Source of the DNA: Cryptomeria japonica
Taxonomy: Eukaryota > Streptophyta > Pinopsida > Cupressales > Cupressaceae
Length of the DNA: 64,000 bases
Direction: 5' to 3'
Assembly: GCF_030272615.1 (NCBI RefSeq)
Contig: NC_081415.1
Span: forward strand, 372,967,009-373,031,008
Shown piece after piece: positions 1 to 11,222 of this stretch. Each line of letters starts with the position of its first letter. The stretch's first letter is position 1. The position numbers and the translations under genes were made by a program. A model generated the notes under the pieces. The model worked only from the letters and a program-made list of their open reading frames with translations. It was not told where the DNA came from and did not search any database.

Positions 1-404
1 TAGACACAAGACTCTTTTCTATTTTTTGCTCTATAAAATAACCTCTTACAATCATTTTGTTTCACCTAGACTTTGCTATTTGGAAACAGAAATTTGGAAC
101 ACATAAGGGACCAAAATTCTGAGCCCCGTCTCATAGCCCTGAATTCCCTTTTATAAAAAACAAGGGAGCAAACAAGCTTCAGGCCAGAGGAGACACCTGT
201 CATCTAAGAATTACTATGCATAACCACATTCTATTATACAAAACAATCATCCTCGAACTTGCTTATACTGGATCAAAATTTGCAGCCACCTTCTTCAAAA
301 CTCATGATGAAAATTACCCCCATCTTGTCTTACGGGTTGCAAAATATTTGTCACTAGAAAAAAAAAATAGCTATGCAAACAGTTTATAGCTTTCTATTCA
401 TCAT
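1..404. other. AT-rich stretch without a recognisable gene
   Basis: I see no coding region or RNA gene here. The segment lies downstream of the minus-strand pseudogene that ends at 405, so it may hold the 3' end of that element. No LTR boundary, polypurine tract or duplicated target site could be identified. Confidence 0.4.
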
Positions 405-1400
405 TTAAATACATGCTACTCTACGCACTGTAGTCTTCATTGGATGGCCAATTGAATTCATTACTTCATCTGCTTTTTCCCTATATGGAATATACTTAAC
501 GGCTACTTGGTTTGCCTCTCTTTCAAAAGTTTCAAAAAATAACCCCGTAGCAATTATCTTATCCGTACTATCTTTTAGCATATCCATATTTAGCCCATCA
601 CAAATCATTTCTACCTAGGTGTTGATGACTCTCTCTGCCTCTTCCTTCCAAGACTGCAAAGGCTTAACTGCCCCCTCTCTATCTTCAATATCTGGCAAAA
701 AATTTTGTTCTAATTCACTAAAACTCTTCATCAACTCCCTTATCTTTCTTTCTATATTTTCCAACAGAATCTGGGATTCCTGCATTGATTTCACCAACAA
801 ATATGTTGGTTGGAGTGCATGTGGCTTCTCAGTATGAAATTTAGAAGCCATAGACATTATTCTAAGCTCATTTTCCCTTTGTAACCACTTTGTAATTAGG
901 GGAATTGCCACTTCTTTATCATCATTAAACTTTTGAATAGCATCAAATAGTAAAGAATATAAGCTATGAATATTGTTTAACCTGCTTTCAATTTTCTCAT
1001 TTAAATGAGTTAGTACAGAGCTAACTATATTCTTCTACTCCTCAATTGATTGTTTCTCTGATTATTTTAATTTAGTCTCTAATTCAATAATTTTCTCCAA
1101 AAGCTAAGACTCATTTGGTTCAGTTGATCTTGTAGTATCAGGCTCATCATCATCATCGTCATATGGGACTAATACCATGTCAGGTATATTAGTACTTATA
1201 TTTAATTGACCTACTTCTTCTTTCTGGATCATAGGTGGTGACTTGGATGTTGATGGCTCAGACAGCCCTTCAAGTGCAGGATATGAAACCTTTATTTGTC
1301 CTTGCTCTAGGAATTGCACTCTCATTTGCAACTCCACACATCTTTTCTAAGATGCGTTATAATCATTAAAAATCTTGTCAAATTTGTTCATTAGCTTAGC
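405..1400 (-). pseudogene. C-terminal coiled-coil part of the minus-strand ORF
   Basis: After a frameshift near 1400, one frame reads through to 405 with about four in-frame stops. It includes an acidic run (YDDDDDEPD near 1145), then a long heptad-like region (LLENIERKIRELMKSFSELE near 750) and a C-terminal end near 405. The length and helical character resemble the C-terminal half of the element A ORF (31349-32107). I infer a structural, self-associating protein of a transposable element rather than an enzyme. No catalytic motif is visible. The stops rule out a functional product. Confidence 0.5.
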
Positions 1401-2490
1401 CCTCTGAAGCTTCCTTTTTTGCACTTTCATGTGCCATCTTAGCAACATCAACATTCAATTTTGTAGCCTCTACACTTGATGTGTCAGTTGCTCTCTTTAT
1501 AATCAAACTTCCCCTCAAGTTGGGGTTTAAATCACTGATGTCATGCTTCCTAGGTCCTTCCTCTAGTGCCCATATAGCCAAGGTTTCATAATCATCTACA
1601 AAGTCTGATCCTCTTAATGCTAACCCTGCTTCTTCCTCATTTGATTTCCTGATGGTGTCAAAAGCCACTGCATCTTCTATATCCCATTCTAGTAGTATCA
1701 AGACTCTAGCCTAACTTATAATTTTCCTGCCCTCATTAGCAGTGATTTCCTTGAACTCTTCCTTCATTTCACTTTTTACTTCCTCTTGGATTTCCTGGTC
1801 TAATCTATCTGGCTTTTGGGCCTTCCTCTCAAAAATCCTTCCTTTGTATTCCTCAACCTTTGTTTTCCATACTAGTTGTAAAAATGCTAGGATTTTTACA
1901 AATGCACCATCCTCAAGGAAGATATCACATGCTTCTTTTCTTGCATCTTTGAAGGCTTTACCCTGAATATCCAAGGGAGTAAGATCCAACTCCAAATTAG
2001 GAGGCAATACAAGAATACCCATTTTCATTTCTGCACTTGTTGCAACAAACCTATCTCCCTCCACCTAAGCTTCATCTTACCTTACTAGTGAAATGGATAC
2101 AACTGATGGTGAGGGGCTTCTATCAAAATCTTCAAGATCAATGATCCCAACTCCTTGAAGAGGTTTAGTTGGTATCTTGGGGAAAGGCTTTGAACTCATT
2201 ATCTTTTTGCCCTTTCTCCTTATCAATCTCCCACTGTCATTGCTACTATCCTCTTCCTCGCTTACTTCTTCTCTAACTCTTTTGTGAGGAGACTCCTGAA
2301 CAGGCCTTTCTGCTACCACACTACTTTCTCTTTGGGATACAAGAGGTTGTGATCTTAATTGTTGTCGGCAATGAACTTCTTCAAGTCTAGCTAGCTTCTC
2401 CATTAAGACCTTCATTAAATTTATAACAAATTCAATCTTGGCATAGAATGGAGAAAGCTCCTTTAATGGATCATATTTTGGATCCATTTT
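1396..2490 (-). pseudogene. Middle, charged part of the same minus-strand ORF
   Basis: This continues in the same frame as the 3105-2491 block, separated from it by one TAG stop and a lysine codon, with further stops near 2077 and 1711. It carries a short helical start (MDPKYDPLKELSPFYAK), an acidic/serine-rich and basic patch (VSEEEDSSNDSG, then RRKGKKI), and an E/K-rich block ending near 1711. The low-complexity charged middle matches the design of the ORF in element A after its B insertion (30824-31330). The frame ends at a TAA near 1396, and the reading continues in a different frame further on. Function is unknown. Confidence 0.5.
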
Positions 2491-4013
2491 CTAAATAGCA
2501 GCCCATAATTTTCTAAAAATTATCCACTTCTCCTTTCTCCATTCCTGCATCGTGTTGTCAAATTCATTCCCGATTAAGTCCTCTAGAAAATTATGCACAT
2601 GGGGCAACAAAGATCCTCTTATTCTCTTTCTAAAAATGTTGTAAAAACCTTCAGGATCACTGTTTCTAGTTATACTTACCCCCAAATGATATGGAGCAAA
2701 GAATTTGTCAAAATGCCCATACCCTCCCTTTATAATCACAAAGTAAGGGATAATGGTGTAATCCAAGAAGAATGACCCTTTTCCTTTTCCTTTTAAATAT
2801 TTGTCCTGAATACATCCAATTTGCCACATTACCTCAGCAAAACCCATTCTCAGAGGAACATTGAAAGGTAGTACATGAGGTTGTCTAGAGAAGCCATAGA
2901 TTCTGATTACAGTACTTACAGAGTATGGGATAAAATCTCCCCAATTATGTTCAATTCTAGCAAGAGGTACCCTTTCCTTGGGTTTCACAAAATCATGCAA
3001 CTCTTTAGGAATCCTTGGTGGATTCACTGTCAACCTTTGTCTTAATATAGAGGTAGAATTATTATCAAATCTTATAAAAATAGCCTCTTGTCTATCCCAT
3101 GACATGTCTATGCTCCAGAGTTATATTGGAATCTCTTGATTATCTATTGTGCTTCTGAGGTTCATGGTACCCTTGAAATAATCTGCATTCCTTGAAAGGA
3201 ACATATGCATGAGTAAAGAGTATCAGGAGAATTTAACCCCAACAACCTAATTCTTAATTTCTAATAACCCCTCATGAATCTTTTCCTCAAGATAAGGGCC
3301 AAAGTCAAAAACTACTATAAAATCTAGATGTTGTATTTTCATAGCCATGTACATGAAATCAAGCAGCATTACTGTAATGGGACCAAAACCCAATACTTGG
3401 CAAAAAGTGAAGAAAGTAGCTTGGAAATAGGGAGCGAAAGCACAATGGTGAGCAACTCCTCTGAACTAGGGCCAATATGATATGTTGTACTTCCCACTCT
3501 AGCTAAGTGCATTGGAAGGAAATTCTTTCTAATTAATTCCTTCATTTTGTAATATTCTTCCTTCTGTTCATTTAAATCTATTGGTAGTTGGTACCAGGCT
3601 AGGGGATGGCTCATATAAGTCAAAAATCTCTTGAAATTCTTCCCTTCATTTCCTCTGATAACCCTTGAAACTGGGTCATATCTGTCTGCCACAGCCTTAA
3701 GCAAATTGACATCCATAAAAACACCCGGTACTACCAACTTGCCCAAGTCATACTGCCAAGGACTAGATAATGGGGAATTTAATTTCCTTTGTCCATACCA
3801 TAATTTGAAAATCTCTAACCCAGTTGCCAGTATATTAGCATCCACCAAATAGAATGCTTTGTCAGTCAACCCTTCCCCTAGAGTTTTTCCATCCACATAC
3901 GTATGCCCCTATTGTTTATCATTTGTGGAAGGCTTTAATTGGTCCAAGAAATCATCATAAAGATTTCTCTTCAGATAATCCACCTCCCCTTAATGCTTCC
4001 ATGCGGGAGGCAT
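2491..4013 (-). pseudogene. N-terminal part of a decayed pol-less element ORF
   Basis: An open region on the minus strand begins at the ATG at 4013-4011 (MPPAWKH) and reads down with two early stops to about 3369. It then degenerates and resumes in another frame from 3105 to 2491. The second block contains YGFSRQPHVLPFNVPLRMG and then KGKGKGSFFLDY followed by IIPYFVI. That block resembles the KGEKKGTFRFG segment of the unknown ORF in element A (about 11935-11990). No reverse transcriptase, integrase or transposase motif is present. I do not recognise a named domain; a plant mobile-domain-like or gag-like role is only a guess. Stops and at least one frameshift make it a pseudogene. Confidence 0.5.
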
Positions 4014-5429
4014 CTTCTACAACTAGGGCTTTCTACTAAATCTTCTAGTCTAGGACTTATCACAAGATTTTTAAATTTCCAAAGTAACTCAAAGAGATTT
4101 CACTATTTTCTATCTAATATCTTAACCCTAGAACAAATTGAATTTTCTTTTTGCAATCTTTCACAATTTTGTAATATCAATTCATTTCAAGAACATATGG
4201 AGAGCTCAGATAGACTTACTACTTTTGATTTTTGCTATAAATGACAATTCCGTGTCGCGGAGGGTCGCTTCAATCTCCTTCAGCAGCAGGAAATTCTTCA
4301 GAATTGCTATGAAATATTTTGTGAATGAAAAACCTTTAAGAGTCTTTTAATTATTTTTTCGGGAAAGGATGCAAATGTCTCATCAATCACTAATATTCAA
4401 GTGAGAAAAACAACGGCTCCTAGATTTGTAATTAAGAAGTTTGAAAACTAGCCGTCAATCATCTTCCTAGTTGGCCAATCCAATGATCATCTCCTTGTTG
4501 ACTCATCACTTGTTCTTTCATCTGTATCAATGGCCCCACAAAATCATGACATGTCAGCAAAACCTCCTCTTTCTGTCGAATTCTGTCAGCAGCCCCACTG
4601 TAGGTCTTTCTTGCCAATTTGAGATACGTGGCATCATCCCGCGATGCCGCGATCCATAACCACCTTGCAACTTCCATTGTGGGAGTATGAGGTTCATCTG
4701 ATCTGTTCAATATTTACCCCTTTACATACTACCCGTCAACTCCTTCAGGACTTAAAAGTTGAGCACCTTTTACCTCAGGATAAAACATCCTCGTTCATTC
4801 TGGAGCATGTGCAAATTCATGGGACTGTTAGTAGACCAACCTTTACCGCCTACAAACTGGTATTACAAAGCTTTTGTTTGGTTATGCTGCTAACCCTGTC
4901 GGTTTCTGCCAATAACACGTGGCACAATCTCGGGATGCCACGATCATTAAAATCCTCACATCTCTGACTACGGAGAAGCGCTAGCCATTGGATCTATCCT
5001 TTCTTTAATAGATGGTCGGGGTATTTGGTACTTGCCAGACTTAGGAAAATACAAGTGCAGGAATAAATATTTTAAAAGGGGACTAGTTATAGAGAATTTC
5101 ATGCTGATGACTTAGGAAAAGCATACTTTACGAACCAGTTAACCAATATTTTGCCTAGAGAATGAAAATGGCCCCTCGAATGAAAGTAGAACCCTCTGCC
5201 TTAAGTGAGAAAAAGGTAACAACAGAATATAATAGGGGCCAAAAACATACTTTCAAACCACTTTTCAATCATAAAATACACAACCCTTGTAGCCCTAAAC
5301 CCTGATATTTTGACCAAGGGAAAAATAAAACCAGGATGACCAAATTTTGCCAAACACAATTTTAGGTCCTATCATGGGTCATTAAAGAATGCCAAGAGGA
5401 AAAAAGAAGATTTATTATCCAGGCATTTG
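4014..5429. other. Spacer between two diverging ORF remnants
   Basis: This lies between the start of the minus-strand ORF (4013) and the plus-strand ORF that opens near 5430. It has short open frames on both strands but none with a recognisable motif. A dispersed GC-richer repeat (4627-4655 and 4918-4946) is annotated separately. It may hold two element 5' ends in head-to-head arrangement, but I find no LTR pair. Confidence 0.35.
4627..4946. repeat. Direct repeat pair with GGCATC/GATGCC inverted arms
   Basis: Two similar 29-bp segments lie at 4627-4655 and 4918-4946. Both start CGTGGCA and continue with a GATGCC-CGATC-like core. In the first copy GGCATC and GATGCC form short inverted arms around ATCCCGC. 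The second copy keeps GATGCC but has a changed left arm. Role unknown. Confidence 0.45.
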
Positions 5430-7512
5430 TAGTATTTTCAATATGCAAGAAAGGATTATGATCCTCTAGAAAAGATAGGAAAATACATTGCTAGAAAGGT
5501 GAAACGTATCTCTGACATTAGAGGATTACTAGATAGATTTTGAAGACGAGAAGGAAGTTACAAAGAGGAAATTTTATCAGAGGTTAACATTAAGCCAACT
5601 AAGAAAGTTGAAACCTGATAAGACAGGGATAGAAGTACCCCTTGAAATTTTTGAAGATGATGAAGAAATCATAAGACTAGATTACATAACTGACAATGTG
5701 GAACAAAGACCCATAGTTGAACCCAGACCCAATGAGCCTATGGTAGTGTCTATGGAACAAGTTAATCGGCCTGTTATTGAATCAACTAAGACGTGGTTAG
5801 ATGAAAACAAGACTAGAATGATTGAGAAGGGTAATAAACTCTATGTTAAGAGAAAGACAAAGAGGATAGATGAAGATAATGCAAATTTCTTAATTCATAA
5901 AAGGATAATTGATATGACTAAAATAATAGAACCTGGTATTACACTGGCTGAGGATATAAGTCAAGAAGGAGTTGAAGTGGTTACCATTGATCTAGATCTA
6001 AATAAAATAGTGAAGAGTAAGATGGTAGAGCCTCAAGATCAAATTAAAAGGAATATGCAGTCATCCACATCTGGAGTAGTTGGAGAAATAATGGTGCAAT
6101 CTAATCAAATATTAAGGGTTCTACCAATAACTATTTCTCAGTTCACAACTCATTTGTTCACTTCTCCATCATCCGTAAATAATGCCTTGGGATCCATAGT
6201 GGGGATGGTTAGTACTGGTAGAGAAGAAGTATATTTATGGTTCTATAATGATTTGGAATGGGTATTCAAGAAGAATCGAAAGGGTAATCTAGAAGAGTTG
6301 AGGAAGAAAATAGAACAAGGGAATTTCCCCCAAAAGTCATCAACTAAAATACTCACTACCATGAAAGTAAAAATTCAAAGCATGGTGGAGAATTTTATCA
6401 ATATAGATGCATGTTCCACGAAGTCAGAAGGGGAAAGAGTTGAAGAATAGGACATATTGCCCTTAAATGACAACTTGCCCGCAAAGGAGCAAGAAAGAGA
6501 AGGTGAAGATATTATTTTAGGCCAAAATGACCCAAGTGAGCAAGCAGAAATGAGTGGAAGAATGTAGACCTCAGAAGGAAAAGAGAAGCAAGATGAAAGA
6601 AAATCAAATGAAGATCAAAGGATAGAAGGGTTAGAAATCCCATAGCAGGGAGAGCAAGAATTGCCATAGAATCCTCAGGGAAGTAAAGGTAGTGGTGATG
6701 GTGTGGTGACATTTGAAAAATTACTAAGTAGATAGTGGAGAAAATCAAGAAATTCAAGAAGGAAATGTAGAAATAGGAACATCCCAGCATAATGAGATGG
6801 AAAACCCTACAGTGGATAAAGAAGAGAAAATAGATCAGCAACAATCTGAAGATGGCGTGCGGGAAAATTTTAGAAAAGTGGAAACACCTCATAAGAGGAA
6901 AGTCATAGTAACAGCAGAAAGTGGAAATATTCCCGATTGGCTAAAACAACAAAGGGTGCCTAAAGAACAAGTAAAGATAGTCCCTCTAGAATTCAATAGC
7001 CTATTATCTGATGCACCAAGTGTCAAGCGAAGGAGGAAAGCGAAGGTGAGATATGCTATGTGCCTAAATGCGGAAGGAGAGAAAGAATTTCATATTGTAG
7101 ATCCCATAGCTAATAAAGATAAAGAAGAATTAATAACACATGATTATCAAATAACTACAGTGCAATTGGGTAAACCTTCCAAATTTGAAGGTTCGAGGAT
7201 AACTCGAAAAGGAATAGAAATTTGGGAAGACAGATTGAAGAAGGACCAAAGGAAGTTGAAGGATAAAAAATCTCAGATAGAACATTTGGTGCAATTTATA
7301 AGGAGTATTATTAAGAAAGGGGATGCTCCACAAAAGATTCCTACTCATCTCATGTTTATGTCATAGGAAGAAGTAGAGGCAGTAAGTACCTTAAAGCGGT
7401 AAGGTTGAAATGATTGATGAATGGATCAGTGAAACATTAGCTTTTACTAAAGCATCATTAGAAGTGCCTATGAGTAGATATATTACATGGAATAAATTAA
7501 GAGGATAGCTCG
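5430..7512 (+). pseudogene. Decayed pol-less ORF, first part (split by X)
   Basis: A plus-strand coding remnant opens near 5430 (ARKDYDPLEKIGKYIARK). It continues as a 280-codon frame at 5608-6450 and, after several stops, as a 189-codon frame at 6797-7366. The protein is rich in E, K and R, has an acidic linker (about 6430-6780), a basic patch (KRRRKAK near 7030) and a helical tail (RLKKDQRKLKDKKSQIEHLV near 7240). The last readable stretch before X is MSRYITWNK, which resumes beyond X at 51553 as AHVHNKHAEFLERIKREG after a frame change. No polymerase or transposase motif is present. The design matches the minus-strand remnant at 405-4013 and the element A ORF. Function unknown. Confidence 0.5.
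7508..7512. repeat. Target-site duplication of X, left copy (GCTCG)
   Basis: Five bases directly before TGTGAGG. The right copy reads GCTCA, differing by a single G to A change at a CpG, which fits deamination of a methylated cytosine on the other strand. Confidence 0.55.
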
Positions 7513-8985
7513 TGTGAGGCCCTACCCCAAGTCGTCATAGCATTTCAGTTATTTTCATGTTGGACCTACTATTGATACTACATTTTGATGCATTATGGAC
7601 ATAGATTTTATATGATCCAGTGTTTGGATAACATTGATATGATTATGTCATTTAATTTGATTTGTAGTACTTTGTTTGGATGCTAGAAAATTATGGATGC
7701 ATGCTCTATAAACAATTTAATTCCATGATGATTATGATGATTCCATTTAGTAGATTATTTTATGTGGATGTTATTAGATAATTGGAAACTTGATTATTAT
7801 AAATGAAATTGTATGCAATGTTTGAATTGTATTCTTTCCATATGATAATATTATATGTGATTTTTGGAATTACTAATGTGAAAAGTGAGATGTGCAGGAA
7901 AATTATTCCATGTGACCATGAAAATTATCCTAGTATGGTCCCAAGAAAGTCTTGGATAGGGAGCCATTAGAAAGGTCAACCCAGGGTTGACCTGTAGGTA
8001 AACTTTGGGTGAGTTTCTAGGGGGTTAAACTAAGTCCTAGGGTAAAGTTAGGAGCATTTTTAGTGGGTCATATGATGCACCTATGGATGAAGGAAAAATT
8101 TATCCATGTGTCCACTCCCTAGAGACTATTTAGCCACCCCAAAAGTTGAGTTTTTCAAGTTGGCCAAATTTCAACTTTTGAGGAGCCTACCTAGGTTAGA
8201 CAACCCTCCTCATGAGTGACATTGTTCTTCCCCATTTCCTTTTACCTTTTTGAGGTGCCTTGGCTAGAGAGTTTGTAAGGTGTTGGGAAGATCAACCTAT
8301 GAACATCCTTCACCCTTCCCAAGAGGGTTGGGAAGAGTGAGGAGTGTCTTCTTAGAGAATAGTTTGGGAGGGAGAAGTTGGATCACCCACTCCCTATTTT
8401 TGGAGACTGAGATTCTTGAGTAGTTTTGTAAGTTAGTTTTTTTTGGAGATTTTTGGCTAAGTCTTGAGGGGAAAAGATAGTGGATTTGGGCAGCTCTTCT
8501 ACAAGATTCATCATCCTTTTGGCAGATTTAAGGTTGGTTGTTTTCTAGCTCTTGTATGTTGTTTGTATTTTGAGAAGATTGCTTGTTATAGTTGTTGTCA
8601 TTGTTGATATCTTAGTGTGTTAGGAAGATGTTGAGATTCTTCCCTATGTGTTTATTTCTTTTGTTATTGTGATTTGTGAGTTGTTTTGGGTGTTCAAGAC
8701 CATACTCACCCTTGGGAGGGAAGAGTAGCCTTGGGGTGAAGGGTTGTTTGAAAACCTATGAGTGTAGAGGCTCTCTTTGGAAGAGAGTGGTTTACAAGGG
8801 ATTCATGGGACCCTTGTTGCATAGTGTTTTCTTATGCAATGGGGGTCATAAGGGGATTTTGTTGGCTTGTATGCCTTGGGGATCATAAGGGATTTATGGG
8901 ACAAGTTTGGAACTTGTGGATACTTTTCTTGGTAGCCTTGCAATAGCATTATGTTCTCCTATTTGCAAGATTCTCCTCTATGTAT
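7513..8985. other. Left segment of X, LTR-like, no gene
   Basis: This is T-rich, non-coding sequence with runs typical of an LTR but no clear coding region. It contains a short direct/inverted motif around GGTCAACCCAGGGTTGACC (7975-7993), and small open frames near 8676-8946 without recognisable content. It ends at TGTAT (8981-8985), the duplicated target of element A. Confidence 0.4.
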
Positions 8986-9737
8986 TGTTGGCAAATGCAC
9001 ACTCCAATGATAAATTGTATGTGATTGAAGGTATTGTCATTGATGGCAACCTTACAATCCTATGGCACTGGTAGGCATCGACAGGCATTGACAGTGGCAA
9101 AGATGTTTACCGGCACCCCAGCTGATAGGATTTTATTTTGTATTTAATTGTAAAATCTTTTTTGTAAAGCCAACAAGGAGAATTGTAAAAGGAAGCATAT
9201 AAGTATGAGATCTTGTAGACCATTTAAGAATTTAATGGATGTATGGAATATAATAGGTAGATGCGAATATTAAGGCAGATTGTGGAATAAGGTTTATGGA
9301 AGTTGTATGAGCTTAATCTGGTACTGAACCTCGCATAGAAAATTCTGAACCGAAACAATACATGATATTGGATTTACATAATCCATTTTTGTAAGTCAGT
9401 GAGACTTCCCTTTTGTATTTAAGCAGTGAGCTTTAGGTAGTTGGCCTTCCTGCATGTGCAAGCCCCTATTGTAAGTAATATTCATTTATTGGTCAGTGAG
9501 CGAATATTGTGGGTCACAATATCCCACCAAATTTTTTCCCACACTGGGTTTCATCATTAAAAATATTGTGTTATGGTGTGCTTTCTATGTTGTGGTTGTT
9601 AATCTTATTTACTGCATTATTTATGGTTCACCAGTACACTGTTTTGGCATGCAATTCATTTAATAAGTTAAGAAAATCCATCAACCGGTTAGATACTGAT
9701 TCGCCCCCCCCTCTCAGTATCTTTGGGAATCCTAACA
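8986..9737 (+). repeat. Element A left LTR
   Basis: It starts TGTTGGCAAATGCAC and ends AATCCTAACA, directly before the primer-binding site. It aligns over its whole length with 32311-33087. The 3' end carries the C-run plus CTCTCAGTAT motif (9703-9720) shared by all copia-type LTRs in the window. The right copy is about 25 bp longer because of extra GGCAC-type repeats near 32400-32450. Confidence 0.85.
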
Positions 9738-9739
9738 AT

Positions 9740-9751
9740 TGGTATCAGAGC
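9740..9751 (+). other. Element A primer-binding site
   Basis: TGGTATCAGAGC, two bases after the left LTR, is complementary to the 3' end of plant initiator methionine tRNA. This is the usual primer of plant copia elements. Confidence 0.85.
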
Positions 9752-9808
9752 CTAGTCCTCTATTTTCAAAATCCTAACAGCTTGAGGAAGATTCTGACAC
9801 CGGTACAG

Positions 9809-10882
9809 ATGAAAAACTTGAGAAAGCAATTGGAAACAACTCTTGCAGATTATGATGCAGAAAAGTTGAAGAATATGAAACTTGAAGATGATCTGAAGGC
9901 TACATAGGAAATCATTCAAGGACTTCAAGTAAATCTCACTATTGCTAGGAACAAAAGAAGAGAACTTCATGAGAAGATACATAGTGATGATGATGAAAAA
10001 GAAACTCTTAATGATCTTATAAGAAAGATGAAGCAAGAAAACATGGCCTTGAGGAATGAGATGCAAGATATGACTATGAGATTTTGTAAAGACACTGAAG
10101 ACCGAAAGAAGAATGAAGAAGACTTGACTAGGAGAATCAATGATGCTGGAAATGAAAATCTAAGATTCAGTCATGAAAATGATATGTTGAAGACAGATAT
10201 AATTCACTTGGAGCATGATTAAATTGAACTCATGAGACAAAAAGATTTCTTAGAAAATGAGTTGGCTACTGCAAATCAACACAAGGAGAAATTCAAGAAA
10301 AGTTCATAGGAACTTGATGACATGTTGAAAAATCACAAACCTAATGGAGATACTAATGGTCTCGGCTTTGAAGTTGGTGAAAGCTCTGGTACTACAAACA
10401 ATCATGGTCACAATAAACTGGTAAGACAACCCAATGCCTACAAATTCAATGGAAAATGATTTAACTATAACAAGTATGGTCATAGAGAAAATCAGTGTAG
10501 ATCTAGAAATTATCAGAACACCAATGCACCCACTGGTCAATGTTCTAAATGCAACAAAGTTGGTCATAATTCATAAAATTGTATAATGAATATAAGATGT
10601 TATGTTTATGGAAGATTTGGACACTTATCTAATCAATGTAGAACACATGCCGACATAGGATATGGAAAAGCTATTCAGAAAAATAATGTGACTTGTTATG
10701 CTTGTAACAAGATTGGATATATTGCAAAATTCTGTAGAAGTAAGGCATCACCGACAAATAACAAAGGACCCAGTTTGAAAAGTAAAGAGAAGGTTGAAGA
10801 GGTAAAACAAGAATTCTCAAAACAATGGATTAGAAAGTCAGATCAGAATGTTAATGAAGTTATTCCTTCACCAGTAGAATAG
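9809..10882 (+). pseudogene. Element A gag-like coiled coil plus four zinc knuckles
   Basis: One frame runs from the ATG at 9809 to 10882 with several stops (for example 9905, 10220, 10457). The first two thirds are a long coiled coil (KMKQENMALRNEMQDM and following heptads). The last third holds four tandem CX2CX4HX4C-type knuckles at about 10457-10500, 10540-10580, 10590-10635 and 10698-10740. All four are damaged: first and second Cys lost, a stop inside, second Cys to Tyr, and His to Tyr (CYACNKIGYIAKFC). Zinc knuckles of this type bind RNA in retroelement nucleocapsids. The N-terminal gag domain seen in B, D, E and F is absent. Confidence 0.7.
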
Positions 10883-11222
10883 AGTAACACTCCACCGACA
10901 GGAGATTATTCATCTAACTAAAAAGAACCTTTTTGGGGGTATGGCAACAAATTGAAAAACATGCTAATTTACCCTCGGTTGATTGTGAGAAGTTGAAATA
11001 CTTCTTTACCGGAAGATGTGTTAAGTTTCACTTAACCGGCAAGAATTTAATGCGGTAGTTGAAGGAAATGACATTATAAAGCAAGTGTTTTGGCTCTTTT
11101 TCATTCAGCAAGAATTCAAATTTCCTTAGAGCACAAAAATCCTGAGTGAAGGCATCCATAGTGAGAAGTAAAGTGAATCATTCAAGCATTCAAACCTAAA
11201 GGTAGATTAAGGTATTTATACA

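Noticed and set aside
4459-4967. Short frames on both strands as genes
   Set aside because: Overlapping frames of about 60-110 codons on opposite strands with no motif and no support from neighbours.
8676-8946. Small plus-strand frames in X
   Set aside because: Two overlapping frames over GGG/TTG-rich LTR-like sequence; no recognisable protein.
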